From Metabacillus malikii (GTDB lineage: Bacteria; Bacillota; Bacilli; Bacillales; Bacillaceae), in assembly GCF_030813355.1 (NCBI RefSeq), contig NZ_JAUSUD010000023.1:23676-87675 (forward strand): a stretch of 64,000 nucleotides of DNA, read 5' to 3'. This document shows, one piece after another, positions 7,983 to 16,627 of the stretch. How positions within the stretch are numbered: the first letter of the stretch is position 1; each line of letters opens with the position of its first letter. The position numbers and the translations under genes were made by a program. The notes beneath the pieces are model-generated. The model ran no database searches, was not told the origin of the DNA, and saw only the letters and a list, made by a program, of their open reading frames with translations.

Positions 7983-8660
7983 CTATTTCATATAATTAGC
8001 GACATAAGACTTTTTTTTCGTTCCACTAAAAAATTGCTCAATTTTTCTCCATAGAAAATAACAGCCAATACCTATCGCAGCACCTGTTGTATTTAATATT
8101 ACATCATCAATATCAGTACTTCTTCCCATCCCTATGTCAAACATGGTCCCTAACATACTCTGTACTAACTGTACGATTTCAATTCCAGTAGTACAAAGAA
8201 ATGAGTACAAAATCGTTTGTTTGGCACTGTTTGCCCACTTGAAATAAAGCATTGCAAAGGCAAATGGAGTAAGCATGATTAGGTTCCCAATTATTTGAAA
8301 CAAAGCATCTGGGCTATAACGGATAACATCTATCATTCCTTTTATAGGTAATAAATTTACAGAATGAACTATGAAGCTTAAATTTTCTAATGAATAATGT
8401 GCATTTTCCAAATAGAGCGTATATTCAACCGTATTTTGATACAATATGCAAAAATACACAGTGAAACAGATACCAATAAACCAATCAAATACATTTTGTA
8501 ATCTTGTGCGTTTTAATAGAAAAATCATACAAATTGAGATAATAGCAAAATGGAGAAGAACCTCTAGGATTAAAGATTCAACATGCCCCTCTCTATAATA
8601 AAACCAAAGGCTTTCCCCGTAAAAAATAAGTGGGAAAACTAATAATATGTATTTCGTCAT
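7983..8660 (-). CDS. VanZ-like family membrane protein
   Basis: 225 residues with six hydrophobic segments. Characteristic VanZ-like features are the loop NLIMLTPFAFAMLY, the motif TGIEIVQL and the acidic loop RSTDIDDVILNTTGAAIG. VanZ in enterococci gives low-level teicoplanin resistance; most Bacillus relatives are of unknown role at the membrane. A basic C-terminal tail, GTKKKSYVANYMK, follows the last helix. The family A hairpin at 8720-8745 is upstream of this gene. Confidence 0.88.
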   Translation of the reverse strand: MTKYILLVFPLIFYGESLWFYYREGHVESLILEVLLHFAIISICMIFLLKRTRLQNVFDWFIGICFTVYFCILYQNTVEYTLYLENAHYSLENLSFIVHSVNLLPIKGMIDVIRYSPDALFQIIGNLIMLTPFAFAMLYFKWANSAKQTILYSFLCTTGIEIVQLVQSMLGTMFDIGMGRSTDIDDVILNTTGAAIGIGCYFLWRKIEQFFSGTKKKSYVANYMK

Positions 8661-8719
8661 TATCTATCTCCTACTCTTAAATTTTTTCAGTGTACTTGCA
8701 TCTATAGTGCAATAAAAAA

Positions 8720-8745
8720 GCGATAATACTTCGCAAAAGCATCGC
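8720..8745. repeat. family A hairpin repeat, diverged copy 3
   Basis: GCGATAATACTTCGCAAAAGCATCGC preceded by AGTGCAATAAAAAA. The same leader, AGTGCAATTAAAAAA, precedes the copy at 13708, so the repeat unit extends at least 15 bases to the left of the hairpin. Confidence 0.6.
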
Positions 8746-8781
8746 AGCAATTCGTTTAAAAGTGAGTATTTAAAAAAAGAA

Positions 8782-8979
8782 TCACAAAATAAATACAAAA
8801 ATCAATAAACTGATTGCACACAAACAATAAGCAACCTGAATTATTATGTACATGATAAAATCCACTGTTGATAGTTTTTGTTGCTTTTTTGCTTTTTCCA
8901 AATGCAATAAATAGATAGCGGAACTAATAATTAGTATGACGGTAGAAATTGTCCGTAAGGTTTCTGCAAAAATGGCCAA
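8782..8979 (-). CDS. 65-aa two-helix membrane protein
   Basis: Two transmembrane helices (about 8-25 and 42-64) separated by a basic loop with KAKKQQK. The ATG at 8979 follows AGGAGTAG. No family was recognised. The diverged family A hairpin just downstream at 8720-8745 may end the transcript. Confidence 0.6.
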   Translation of the reverse strand: MAIFAETLRTISTVILIISSAIYLLHLEKAKKQQKLSTVDFIMYIIIQVAYCLCAISLLIFVFIL

Positions 8980-9245
8980 GCTCTTCTACTCCTTACTTTA
9001 TCTATTTAAATAACGCCCCTGATATCGAATTATTTCATCTGTTCACAAGTCGACTGAATTCAATTTGTTTAATCACTTATCTTGTATCCAAATATTAGGT
9101 TAATGCACTTTAGAATCGAGTGTTCATCTTCAAACCTTGTGTCCAACTCATTTAATAATATTTAGTTAACGTAAATAAATGCAGCAGCAATCCCTAACCT
9201 TAAATTATTTGTTAGTTGAAGAAAAATAATTTTATAGTTATGAAA

Positions 9246-9665
9246 TTAATTTATCAACGCTTCTCCTGTTAAAATTTCATATAGGTCTGCTGAATCTTGC
9301 CTATTTAATTTCACGTGTCTATCGCTATCGGTATGTAACTCTACATTTTCACTATTTGGGCTAATCCATAGTAAATATGAGGCTATTTTATGTTCATTAG
9401 ATTTACGATTTTTTGGTGGAAATTGAAATTGGTAGTCTGCATATTCTGCCATTTCAACTTTTACATGTTCCCAGTTTGCGTTATTAACGATATCTATCGC
9501 TTTTTTTACCTGGTTTTTTTGAGTGATTTCGTTAAAGTCTTCAAAAATATTTTCTTCACCGGTTCGTTTCTGTACAGTTATTTTTTGTCCATTCAATTCG
9601 CTTAAACAACCTGAAGTCATGAAAAGAACAGCTAGTATGGTAAAAAGTAATATCGTTTTTTTCAA
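9246..9665 (-). CDS. lipoprotein, 139 aa
   Basis: The N-terminal signal peptide ends in the lipobox MTSGC (Cys20), so the mature protein should be lipid-anchored on the outer face of the membrane. The rest is a small hydrophilic domain with WEHVKVEMAEYADYQFQFP and YLLWISPNSENVELHTD. The pattern resembles short Bacillus lipoproteins that hold a beta-sheet core, but no named family is claimed. The gene is alone, preceded by about 70 bases and then the zinc-finger gene on the same strand, so the two may share a transcript. Confidence 0.75.
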   Translation of the reverse strand: MKKTILLFTILAVLFMTSGCLSELNGQKITVQKRTGEENIFEDFNEITQKNQVKKAIDIVNNANWEHVKVEMAEYADYQFQFPPKNRKSNEHKIASYLLWISPNSENVELHTDSDRHVKLNRQDSADLYEILTGEALIN

Positions 9666-9732
9666 TCTATTTCCTCTTTATCTATTTAGTTTTTTGAACT
9701 ATCCTGTTATCGTTCTTAAAATAAAAGTTTTA

Positions 9733-9903
9733 TTAGGATTTATTTTTATAACAAGCTTCACAAATGAATTTGCCTTCGTTTCTTAAATATGCTTTTATCT
9801 CTGTAAATCCCTTTCGCTTAGGGTAACGCATTTTCACTAAAACAACGTCATCTTCATTAATTTCTTTATCACAAACCATACATTTAGGTTTATCCCACAA
9901 CAT
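9733..9903 (-). CDS. 56-aa zinc-ribbon protein
   Basis: ATG at 9903 is preceded by the excellent site GAGGAGG. The product has two CxxC pairs, CMVC near the start and CEAC near the end, framing MRYPKRKGFTEIKAYLRNEG. Four cysteines spaced this way indicate a small zinc-binding domain. Very similar short proteins occur across Bacillus and are often misannotated as iron transporter components. The function is unknown; a nucleic-acid or protein contact role is likely. Confidence 0.8.
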   Translation of the reverse strand: MLWDKPKCMVCDKEINEDDVVLVKMRYPKRKGFTEIKAYLRNEGKFICEACYKNKS

Positions 9904-10059
9904 TACTAATCCTCCTCAAATAAATAAATCTTCCTTTATATTAATCAAATGTAAGCTATATGCCTAATCAAAATCGACTTTAAGGAAGGAATTTTACCAA
10001 AACTATTTCGAAAACAATAAAAGTATATCTTATTGCACTTACCAGTTAAGATATGTAAC

Positions 10060-10557
10060 TCATAATATTTTTGACATATAGTATTCATCCAGGTATTCAC
10101 CATTTATAAACAGTGAATCTCTTTTTGTTCCTTCGATTTCAAAACCTATTTTTTGATATAGAGCTAAGGCTGCTTTATTTCGAGTGACGACGGTTAATTC
10201 TAAGCGATGTAGGTTGTGCTTGAAAGCCCATTGATTTAATTCTTCAAATAATAATGTTCCAATTCCTTTTCCTCTAAACTTTTTATGAATTCCAATAACA
10301 ATATAACCAGAATGTTTGTTTCTCCTAGATTTCCCACCATTAATTAATAAATAGCCTACTAGTTTATTTTCATCTTCAGCGATAAGGATTGTAGAATTTT
10401 CGCTTTTCTTCATTATCTCAATCATCTTTAGTTGATTTTCAGGTTGAAGACTTCTTTCTCCTTCTTCCCAAAGCATATATTGAGAGTTTTCCTCAACCTG
10501 CTGGATAAGAGATGTTAATTTTTCTGCATCGGAAGTTCTAATTTCTCTAATAATCAT
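10060..10557 (-). CDS. GNAT-family N-acetyltransferase
   Basis: 165 residues spanning one complete GNAT domain: an N-terminal IREIRTSDAEKLTSLIQQVE, a beta-bulge region ending SGYIVIGIHKKFRGKGIGT with the acetyl-CoA loop RGKGIGT, and the C-terminal NKAALALYQKIGFEIEGTKR motif. The ending, DSLFINGEYLDEYYMSKIL, is the RimJ/YhhY-like form that acts on protein N-termini or amino acids. The substrate is not predictable. Confidence 0.88.
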   Translation of the reverse strand: MIIREIRTSDAEKLTSLIQQVEENSQYMLWEEGERSLQPENQLKMIEIMKKSENSTILIAEDENKLVGYLLINGGKSRRNKHSGYIVIGIHKKFRGKGIGTLLFEELNQWAFKHNLHRLELTVVTRNKAALALYQKIGFEIEGTKRDSLFINGEYLDEYYMSKIL

Positions 10558-10752
10558 TACATAATCATCCTATTTTTAGTAATTTATTACGTATATATAT
10601 CAAAGTTGAATAGAAAAGTGATATTTCATATTAAAACAATGCTGATTATTTAAATGCGTATCTTTTTAATCTTTTAATTACTTAACTTCACAACGTTAAC
10701 TTAAAATCTTCCATGTGATTTAATACTTGAATGTGATTAATAAACTCTTAAA

Positions 10753-11511
10753 TTAGCATAATTTATTTATAATCTCCATAAGTCGTTCTGAATGGTCCGA
10801 TGTGACATGTTCTGATAATCTTGCAGCAGCAATAATAGGTGCCCATTGAAAGATTTCTTCTCTTACCAATCCACTCTTATCACAGTAAATTTTCAAATGT
10901 AATTCTGCTAATTCAATTGAATATTGTGAATAGATAAGATATGTGCGATATACATCAGCACGAATATCTCCTGAACTCGCATCTACCCAATCAATAACTA
11001 CTACTTGGTTCTCGGTCTTAATCAAATTATATAAATGAAAGTCACCATGACATAGCCTATTTTCAAATGTCATCGATTCCAATTTTCTTATTAAATGCGA
11101 TTTTAGTCGCTTATCTAAAGAATTCACGGCCTGAATTTGTCTGGATAATTTATCATGCATACTCTCGATTTCAATTGGAATAATGTTATGAATTTCTTGC
11201 TGCACTTCGACTGAAATCGTAAGGTAAAACACTGCTTTGTTTTTATCCTTTAAATATAAATCAGCTAACGTTTCTCCCTTCGCATATTCCATAATTATTG
11301 CCTGTTTTCCGGCAATTATAGTAACATCTAAAACCTTAGGTACCGGAAGCCCGCAAGAATAAGCATATTTTTGTTTATTCGCTTCCTTTATCGATTCCGT
11401 ATCTGGCAAATAATCGTTAAACACTTTGATAATTTTGTTATTACAAAGATAAACTTCTGCTGTATTTCCTTTTGCGATTGGAGTACCTAAATGCATTGAA
11501 TTCCTCCTCAT
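10753..11511 (-). CDS. aminoglycoside phosphotransferase (APH)-family kinase
   Basis: 252 residues with a protein-kinase-like fold. A glycine-containing N-lobe carries AIIMEYAKGETLADLY at the hinge. The Brenner catalytic motif is LCHGDFHLYNLI, and the metal-binding motif is VVIDWVDASSGD. The ending SEHVTSDHSERLMEIINK is typical of unassigned APH enzymes in bacilli. It could phosphorylate an antibiotic, choline or another small alcohol. No resistance call is justified. Start is ATG at 11511 (RRNSMHLGTP); an internal ATG (MHLG) preceded by GAGGAATTC may be the real start. Confidence 0.85.
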   Translation of the reverse strand: MRRNSMHLGTPIAKGNTAEVYLCNNKIIKVFNDYLPDTESIKEANKQKYAYSCGLPVPKVLDVTIIAGKQAIIMEYAKGETLADLYLKDKNKAVFYLTISVEVQQEIHNIIPIEIESMHDKLSRQIQAVNSLDKRLKSHLIRKLESMTFENRLCHGDFHLYNLIKTENQVVVIDWVDASSGDIRADVYRTYLIYSQYSIELAELHLKIYCDKSGLVREEIFQWAPIIAAARLSEHVTSDHSERLMEIINKLC

Positions 11512-11794
11512 AGGTAAGACCTCATTAGTTGGACAGAATCATCTTGTAATCCTACTACATACTGCTAATTGCACATCTTGGGTATCCGGTTCTAATCATA
11601 TTTACACGTAATATCCTTCTAGTTCCCATTAAAACAATTACCAAGAATAGATGTTACCCACTTTAGTTTCTCTATTCTTATTATAGATTACATATAGTAA
11701 TACGAGGATACGGCAAAGGGGTTACAGAATTTTCCTATATTTATAAAATTAACCTGCGTCCTAATAAAATATTAAATCGATCGTGTAGTTTTGT

Positions 11795-12205
11795 TTACTT
11801 ATACTTTTTTGCATATAGATACTCTGTTATCGGAAGAACGGTAAAGGCTAAACATACAACCAATGCCAAAGGGAGATTTTTAATTTCATTGAAATTATTC
11901 ACAACACCTACCCCCTCGGAAATGACTAAGATTATTAAAGAAAGAATCATTAAAATAAAATAACCTATTTTTGCACTTTGCGTTTTTATGTGCATGTCCA
12001 ATTCATCCTTTGCATGGTCTCCTTGCATATCTCCCCAGGTTAATGAATTAAATAAAAATGCTAACGAAAGACATCCTGCAAATATTGCATTGAGGCTAAT
12101 GATTCCATTTTTTAACCATTCAAACACGCCGAAACCACAAATTACCGCCAATAACAAAGAAGATAAAATAATACTAAATTTCTTTAATTTCCCCATCTTA
12201 CACAC
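11795..12205 (-). CDS. membrane protein paired with the HTH regulator upstream
   Basis: 136 residues with four transmembrane helices in two hairpins, divided by a hydrophilic loop (DMQGDHAKDELDMHIKTQSA). The gene begins 11 bases after the stop of the Xre-type gene, a common pair in Firmicutes. The loop motif with conserved Glu and Asp is seen in that membrane-protein partner family. The likely start is MGKLKK, with GAGGTGTG before it. The role is unknown; the pairing suggests it is controlled by, or modulates, the regulator. Confidence 0.7.
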   Translation of the reverse strand: MCKMGKLKKFSIILSSLLLAVICGFGVFEWLKNGIISLNAIFAGCLSLAFLFNSLTWGDMQGDHAKDELDMHIKTQSAKIGYFILMILSLIILVISEGVGVVNNFNEIKNLPLALVVCLAFTVLPITEYLYAKKYK

Positions 12206-12216
12206 CTCTTCAATTT

Positions 12217-12408
12217 CTATTTAATGTAAAAAAGTTCATCAATCTTTACTCCAAGTTGCTCTGCTAAATCAAAAGCTAATTGTAAACTTGGTGCATATTT
12301 ATGATTTTCTATCGCATTTATCGTCTGCCTCGTTACATGACAAAGTTCAGCTAACTTTCCTTGTGAAATCCCTTTTTTTTCACGATACTCCTTAATCTTA
12401 TTTTGCAA
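12217..12408 (-). CDS. Xre/YozG-type HTH regulator (63 aa)
   Basis: TTG at 12408 is preferred because the family starts MQNKIKEYREKKG and the TTG follows GGGGGTGG at good spacing. A longer frame from 12489 adds an unrelated N-terminus. The helix-turn-helix is ISQGKLAELCHVTRQTINAIE, followed by the conserved ending LAEQLGVKIDELFYIK. These minimal DNA-binding proteins usually regulate the membrane-protein gene that follows, as here, 11 bases downstream. Confidence 0.88.
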   Translation of the reverse strand: MQNKIKEYREKKGISQGKLAELCHVTRQTINAIENHKYAPSLQLAFDLAEQLGVKIDELFYIK

Positions 12409-12540
12409 AGAGTAACCACCCCCATAAATTACCTGTAAAATATCCTTTACACCTTTATCATAATAAATCCTCAATTTAGTGTCAAACATTTTTTACACAT
12501 AGAGCGGAACTTTTTGTTAATATTTTACTAAATATTAAAA

Positions 12541-12565
12541 ACGATACTTTTATTAAAGTACCGCT
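12541..12565. repeat. family A hairpin repeat, copy 4
   Basis: ACGATACTTTTATTAAAGTACCGCT, preceded by AAAA. An imperfect copy located between the C45 hydrolase gene and the HTH gene; it can end transcription from the hydrolase gene. Confidence 0.6.
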
Positions 12566-12597
12566 CACTTAGTTCATTAACTTTAATGGATAAACTA

Positions 12598-13587
12598 CTA
12601 TAGTTTCAATATTTCATCTATTAATCTATTATCATCTTTATATTTTGTCCTGTTTGGTGCTCCCTCTGCTCTTTTGATTGCTAACTTATTTAGATTTAGA
12701 ACGAGTGAATACAGAGTTCCAAAATTGTATTTCTTCAAATTCAAACAAACGAAACCCTCGCTATTTGACATAATTTGTTTTGCTTGCTCTTCTGTTAGTT
12801 GTTCTTTACTATTTAACTCATTTACGATATTTGTATTTCGCTCGGTCGTTTTACTCCATGTGGCAATTGGTTGAGACGTTTGATGTTTAAAATGGTTCGT
12901 ACAAACTATGTATGATTCATTTGCATTTGGTGTCCGTACGTTAAAGTGATTTGGTCCGATTTCAACAACAGCCATCTCGCCACTTTTATCAGCAATGAGA
13001 TAATTATTACTAAGAGAAGTGTGAAAATGTCTAAGTACTTCAATTGCTTCTTTTACATTTTGGCAATGCTCTAAAATATATCGAACAGTAAAGTAAAAGT
13101 TAACACCAGGTCTAACTTTTTCATCAGGTACCAAGGTCATACCAATAAATAAACCCTTTTCATTTACTCCGTCTACTTTTCCGATAAACACATCAGAATG
13201 ACCGACAAAACGATATTTATTTTTCATGCATACTAAAGAGCTTTCTGTTAACTTCTTAACGCTCGTTAACATATCATAGTTCCTGCCAACAATCATTTCA
13301 CCATTACTATAATAAGAGAATATACTACATTGGGCACTTATATCGAAGATCCCGATAGATAGAATAAAAGCAGCTACTTGCTCAAACGGAGTGTGACAAG
13401 CATCAGCAAATCCCTTAATCTCGTTGATTATATCTGGATAGAAGTCTTGTAGATACGGTAAACTATCATTTCCATAATCCATCTTTTCATTCGAAACATC
13501 AGGAAATCGAAATCCATTCTTATATAAAATGCTTCCATAATGTTTTCCTACATCGTAATAATCTCCTCTTAATCGTGGATGGTACAT
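12598..13587 (-). CDS. C45-family acyltransferase/hydrolase (Ntn fold)
   Basis: 329 residues matching the acyl-CoA:6-aminopenicillanate acyltransferase / choloylglycine-hydrolase-like group. The nucleophile is most likely Cys87 in ISAQCSIF. Supporting motifs are GRNYDM around residue 102, a core reading DGVNEKGLFIGMTLV, and NNYLIADKSGEMAVVEI. Such enzymes cleave or transfer linear amide bonds; members may self-process before the cysteine. The ATG at 13587 is followed by YHPRLRGDYYDVGKHYG, the usual start of the family. It is a single-gene unit, cytoplasmic since no signal is seen. Confidence 0.85.
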   Translation of the reverse strand: MYHPRLRGDYYDVGKHYGSILYKNGFRFPDVSNEKMDYGNDSLPYLQDFYPDIINEIKGFADACHTPFEQVAAFILSIGIFDISAQCSIFSYYSNGEMIVGRNYDMLTSVKKLTESSLVCMKNKYRFVGHSDVFIGKVDGVNEKGLFIGMTLVPDEKVRPGVNFYFTVRYILEHCQNVKEAIEVLRHFHTSLSNNYLIADKSGEMAVVEIGPNHFNVRTPNANESYIVCTNHFKHQTSQPIATWSKTTERNTNIVNELNSKEQLTEEQAKQIMSNSEGFVCLNLKKYNFGTLYSLVLNLNKLAIKRAEGAPNRTKYKDDNRLIDEILKL

Positions 13588-13707
13588 CCAATTCCCCCTT
13601 TAATTCCCAGTTCGTACTGTAAAATTATAGAACATACATTCCTATTGGTCAATATTGACGACAAATATTATCTATTTAACTACTCCACCTTAAGTGCAAT
13701 TAAAAAA

Positions 13708-13730
13708 GCGATACCTCCTATCTGAAGTAC
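13708..13730. repeat. family A hairpin repeat, decayed copy 5
   Basis: AGTGCAATTAAAAAAGCGATACCTCCTATCTGAAGTACC: the right arm of the stem has lost its end. The leader matches the copy at 8720. Confidence 0.55.
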
Positions 13731-13857
13731 CAACCCCCTGCGTTTGAGCACATAATTTCATAATCTTTTTGTATTAAAAATTTTAATGTTGAAAGATTTT
13801 TGATAGAATAGTAATCTCATATCACAGAATATGTAAATGATAGAAGGAGCTTATGCC

Positions 13858-14373
13858 ATGCCTAAGATTTCTCTTGCTGAAGCTGTTAAGTTAAAGAGCG
13901 TATTATCGAAAAGAATCCATGAGTTAGAAGAAGAAATGGATCGTGTCGCTTTTATAGACATTGAAAAAGGAAGTAACATACCAGAACAGATTCGCAGATT
14001 GACTGAAGTCGAAGTAGATTTAGAAGAAGTTCGCAAGGATTTTCGTTTGCTTGACAAACTTATGTATAAAGCGAATATTGAAAACGAAATTGTTTTTAAT
14101 GATGAATCATTTACGATTGTAGAAGCAATCGAACTTGCTACGCAGTTACGGGCAAAAGCTCGTAAATATAAGGAATATGGTGCAGCACCTAAAGAGGAGT
14201 TTTCATTTTCTTATAGTGAAGGTGTAACCCTTCTTAAAGTGGCGATGTTTGATCCAGAAGCGTATCGGTTAAAAGGTTTAGAAATTGAGCGTCAAGCGAA
14301 TCGATTGTCAAATTTAATTAATGCGAAAAACTACTCTGTAGAATTAGATTTTGATAGTGAAAAGTATTTCTAA
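13858..14373 (+). CDS. DIP1984-family (septicolysin-like) protein
   Basis: 171 residues, nearly all helical: KISLAEAVKLKSVLSKRIHE begins a coiled coil, followed by RRLTEVEVDLEEVRKDFRLL and a C-terminal helix ending DSEKYF. This is the layout of the DIP1984/septicolysin family. The ATG at 13858 is chosen over 13837 because AAGGAG lies eight bases upstream. The C-terminal part differs from the short family members and may be an extra helix pair. A perfect stem-loop and a short ORF follow directly. It is oriented rightward, opposite to both neighbours. Confidence 0.65.
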   Translation: MPKISLAEAVKLKSVLSKRIHELEEEMDRVAFIDIEKGSNIPEQIRRLTEVEVDLEEVRKDFRLLDKLMYKANIENEIVFNDESFTIVEAIELATQLRAKARKYKEYGAAPKEEFSFSYSEGVTLLKVAMFDPEAYRLKGLEIERQANRLSNLINAKNYSVELDFDSEKYF

Positions 14374-14374
14374 A

Positions 14375-14403
14375 CCTTGAAGTGGTGAGACTCCGCTTCA
14401 AGG
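14375..14403 (+). other. stem-loop between the DIP1984-like gene and a short ORF
   Basis: CCTTGAAGTGG pairs with CCGCTTCAAGG, with one G-T pair and a loop of seven bases (TGAGACT). No T-run follows; instead AGAAGGAGATG begins two bases later, so this is not a terminator. It may govern translation or processing of the short ORF at 14424. Confidence 0.6.
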
Positions 14404-14423
14404 CGTAGAAGGAGATGTTTTTT

Positions 14424-14513
14424 GTGTTCTCAAGTAGAATTGTAATGGCGAATGGCAAACCAATCATCCAATTACCTATTACATCGTTACCTGTAACCAA
14501 TAACCATCTTTAG
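14424..14513 (+). CDS. candidate 29-aa peptide gene
   Basis: GTG at 14424 is preceded by AAGGAG with a nine-base spacer. The product, MFSSRIVMANGKPIIQLPIT then SLPVTNNHL, has 29 residues and is neutral to slightly basic. It sits between a stem-loop and a strong terminator, so it belongs to the transcript of the DIP1984-like gene. No family was recognised. It could be a genuine small protein or a leader; conservation would decide. Confidence 0.4.
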   Translation: MFSSRIVMANGKPIIQLPITSLPVTNNHL

Positions 14514-14564
14514 CAATGGAAGGTCGATGACCAAGTCCTTATTAGATTTCAATCTCCTTCTATG

Positions 14565-14603
14565 AATCCTTCATCCATATTGGATGGAGGATTGTATTAT
14601 TTT
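14565..14603 (+). terminator. Rho-independent terminator of the DIP1984-like unit
   Basis: AATCCTTCATCCA (14565-14577) pairs with TGGATGGAGGATT (14581-14593), with one wobble pair and a three-base loop, followed by GTATTATTTTAA. Confidence 0.8.
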
Positions 14604-14630
14604 AAGGTGTTATTCTACTAAACTTCTTCC

Positions 14631-14815
14631 TTAGTACACAAGAAATTCTATACTCCTTTGTTGAAGTATTTGCACCCTATAGTATATATTCTTGATGATA
14701 TCTCAATATACTCCGGGTAGTTCAAGGCCATATTCTGACAGACCTGGGCAACCTGTTAATAGTGGTAGGAGTATTGCAATTAATATAACGAAATATTCTT
14801 TTTCTTCTTTAGCAA
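14631..14815 (-). pseudogene. remnant of a small lipoprotein gene
   Basis: On the minus strand a positively charged start (LLKKKKN) lies one frame away from a hydrophobic core VILIAILLPLLTGC with a clear lipobox. A TGA follows about 14 codons later, and the frame continues IYYRVQILQQRSIEFLVY to a stop at 14631. A frameshift plus an in-frame stop indicate a decayed lipoprotein. Confidence 0.4.
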
Positions 14816-14946
14816 CAAATATCCCTCATTTTACAACTATAATATAAACTACTTTATTCCATTTTTAGGTATATATTAACATAATATATTTAGTTATTCT
14901 AGGTAATTATTAAAGTGTTATAATACTAACTTTAGTAAATAAAAAA

Positions 14947-14974
14947 TGCGATACCTCCTTATTGATGTATCGCA
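14947..14974. repeat. family A hairpin repeat, copy 6
   Basis: TGCGATACctccttattgatGTATCGCA, with AAAAAA on the left. It stands downstream of the ECF sigma operon (15055-16603) and would terminate it on the minus strand. Confidence 0.7.
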
Positions 14975-15054
14975 CCTTCTACCTAAACCAAACACAATCT
15001 CTTTATTTGGAACTATAGTAAACACTATCCATTAAGATTACGTTTGGTCTGTAT

Positions 15055-15297
15055 TCAATTTTTAATAGTCAAAAAAGCTTCGCCATTCTTTAATAAGAAC
15101 CGAATTGTATATTTATCATTTTCTATTTGTTCTTTAGTTTCCTGTAAAGAAAAATATTCTTGTATCTTCATTTCAATATAACTTCTAATTTCTTCTGAAG
15201 GCTGTTCCTCAAAGTCCGTTTTCATCTTAACATCAGTATGCCCTTTCTCTACCTTATAAGAAAATCCTGTCAGTTGATAGGTCGATTTTCCTTCCAT
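15055..15297 (-). CDS. 80-aa accessory protein of ECF module 1
   Basis: The ATG immediately follows the stop of the anti-sigma-like gene, so it is the third gene of the sigma operon. It is a small soluble alpha/beta protein (SYKVEKGHTDVKMKTDFEEQ, then YTIRFLLKNGEAFLTIK). The repeated pattern of charged strands resembles the extracytoplasmic part of the 267-aa protein, so it may be an extra copy of that domain. No signal peptide is seen. It is unrecognised beyond this. Confidence 0.65.
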   Translation of the reverse strand: MEGKSTYQLTGFSYKVEKGHTDVKMKTDFEEQPSEEIRSYIEMKIQEYFSLQETKEQIENDKYTIRFLLKNGEAFLTIKN

Positions 15298-16101
15298 TTA
15301 ATGATAAATATCAGATGCGATAGTACCCCAGCGATTATCTTGTCTACGATGTTCAAGATTGTAAGTAGTAACTTCAATATCTTTTACATCTAAATGTTTT
15401 GATTCTATTTCTTTTTCTATATCCGCTGCTATGTTAGTTAATTCCTGAACATGGTTTGGTACTTCAATTGTAAAATTTTTAGACTCAAACCCTATTAATA
15501 TATCATCAACTTCCTCAGCATATCCATGTGACGTAAATACATTCTTTACAATTTCATGTACTTTCTCAGCTAAATGATATTTTTCTTTAAATTCCTCCTC
15601 TGAATGTGTTTCAGACATTGCAGGTGCTTCTATAAACTTTAACTTATATTCATCATAGCCTTTATCAGACAATAGTTTTGTTACTTTTGGTTCGAGGAAT
15701 TCTTTAGCTTGCTTCAAAGTGGTATTGTCCAAAAAGAGTGATATATCAATTGTAAATGGTGATGGTAATGCCCCAACAGAATTAACTGTATACCCTTCCT
15801 TTTCGACTAATTCAAAAACTTGGGTGGTTATATCAGAATGATCTTGTTCATTTGAATAACTTGAATTGATTGTAATTGGTAAAATTTTCTCAACGATTTT
15901 TGCCATTGTCTTCGAATAGAATGGAGATGTGAAAATAAGCAAAATACATATAGTAGCAGTAATCCATTTATATGCTTTGAACGTTCGCTTTTTACTTTGA
16001 TCAACGTAATGTATAATTCTACTTCTAAGTTGAGCTTTCGATTTTTCTGTTAAATTAAGTTCTTCTTCTAAATCTCTAAATTGTTCATCGGAAAAGTTCA
16101 A
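15298..16101 (-). CDS. membrane-anchored anti-sigma-like protein (DUF4030-like)
   Basis: 267 residues: a short cytoplasmic region (about 1-40, LEEELNLTEKSKAQLRSRI), one transmembrane helix at about 45-62 (WITATICILLIFTSPF), and a large external domain with repeated IDISLFLDNT / FTIEVPNHVQ strands. The gene overlaps the sigma gene by 17 bases. The layout is that of a single-pass anti-sigma factor that holds its sigma at the membrane and senses an envelope signal. The external part resembles DUF4030 as I remember it; this name is tentative. Confidence 0.7.
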   Translation of the reverse strand: MNFSDEQFRDLEEELNLTEKSKAQLRSRIIHYVDQSKKRTFKAYKWITATICILLIFTSPFYSKTMAKIVEKILPITINSSYSNEQDHSDITTQVFELVEKEGYTVNSVGALPSPFTIDISLFLDNTTLKQAKEFLEPKVTKLLSDKGYDEYKLKFIEAPAMSETHSEEEFKEKYHLAEKVHEIVKNVFTSHGYAEEVDDILIGFESKNFTIEVPNHVQELTNIAADIEKEIESKHLDVKDIEVTTYNLEHRRQDNRWGTIASDIYH

Positions 16102-16603
16102 TCGTGATCCCTCCTTTTACTAATTCAGTCTTCAATTCTACTAATGACCTTTTTAGTGTCATTTTCACTTTGCTTTCTGACCAGTTTAAGATGCGTGCTG
16201 TTTCTGTTGTCGAAAATTCTTTTAGCTTCCTTAGTATAATGACTTGCCGATATGTTGGTTTTAATTGTTGAATTGCCTTGTATAATTGCTCGTTTTGAAC
16301 ATTCATTGTTACAATTTGCTCCGGTATAGGCTTGTCATCTGCTTCTCTCATGGTTAAACCTAAATAATGTTGTAATGGGTGTTTTTTTCGAAAATAGTCT
16401 ATTGTCACATTATGCGCAATCGCATATAACCACGTTTTCACTGATGATTTTTGCTCAAATTTGTGTTGGTTTCTAAACGCTTTTATGAAAGTTTCCTGAG
16501 TTAAATCCTCCGCTTGCTGATAGTCTCTTACCATTAAAAGTATGTAAGTAAGAATTGCTTGACCATATTGATCAAACCAATCTGTTAGTTCATCTTTTTC
16601 CAA
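16085..16603 (-). CDS. ECF (group 4) RNA polymerase sigma factor, module 1
   Basis: 172 residues. Region 2 contains QAEDLTQETFIKAFRN and the -10 recognition helix WLYAIAHNVTIDYFRKK; region 4 ends LKEFSTTETARILNWSESKV, a helix-turn-helix for the -35 element. There is no region 1 or 3, as expected for the ECF class. It is closely related to the sigma factor at 18174, with shared AIAHNVT and RILNWSESKVK-type blocks. A candidate autoregulated promoter lies about 25-50 bases upstream. Confidence 0.95.
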   Translation of the reverse strand: MEKDELTDWFDQYGQAILTYILLMVRDYQQAEDLTQETFIKAFRNQHKFEQKSSVKTWLYAIAHNVTIDYFRKKHPLQHYLGLTMREADDKPIPEQIVTMNVQNEQLYKAIQQLKPTYRQVIILRKLKEFSTTETARILNWSESKVKMTLKRSLVELKTELVKGGITIELFR

Positions 16604-16627
16604 CTTTCTCCCCCCTTTACTACATAC

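Noticed and set aside
10753..11511. Aminoglycoside resistance gene
   Set aside because: The APH fold is clear, but most such chromosomal proteins in bacilli are not resistance enzymes, and nothing in the context supports it.
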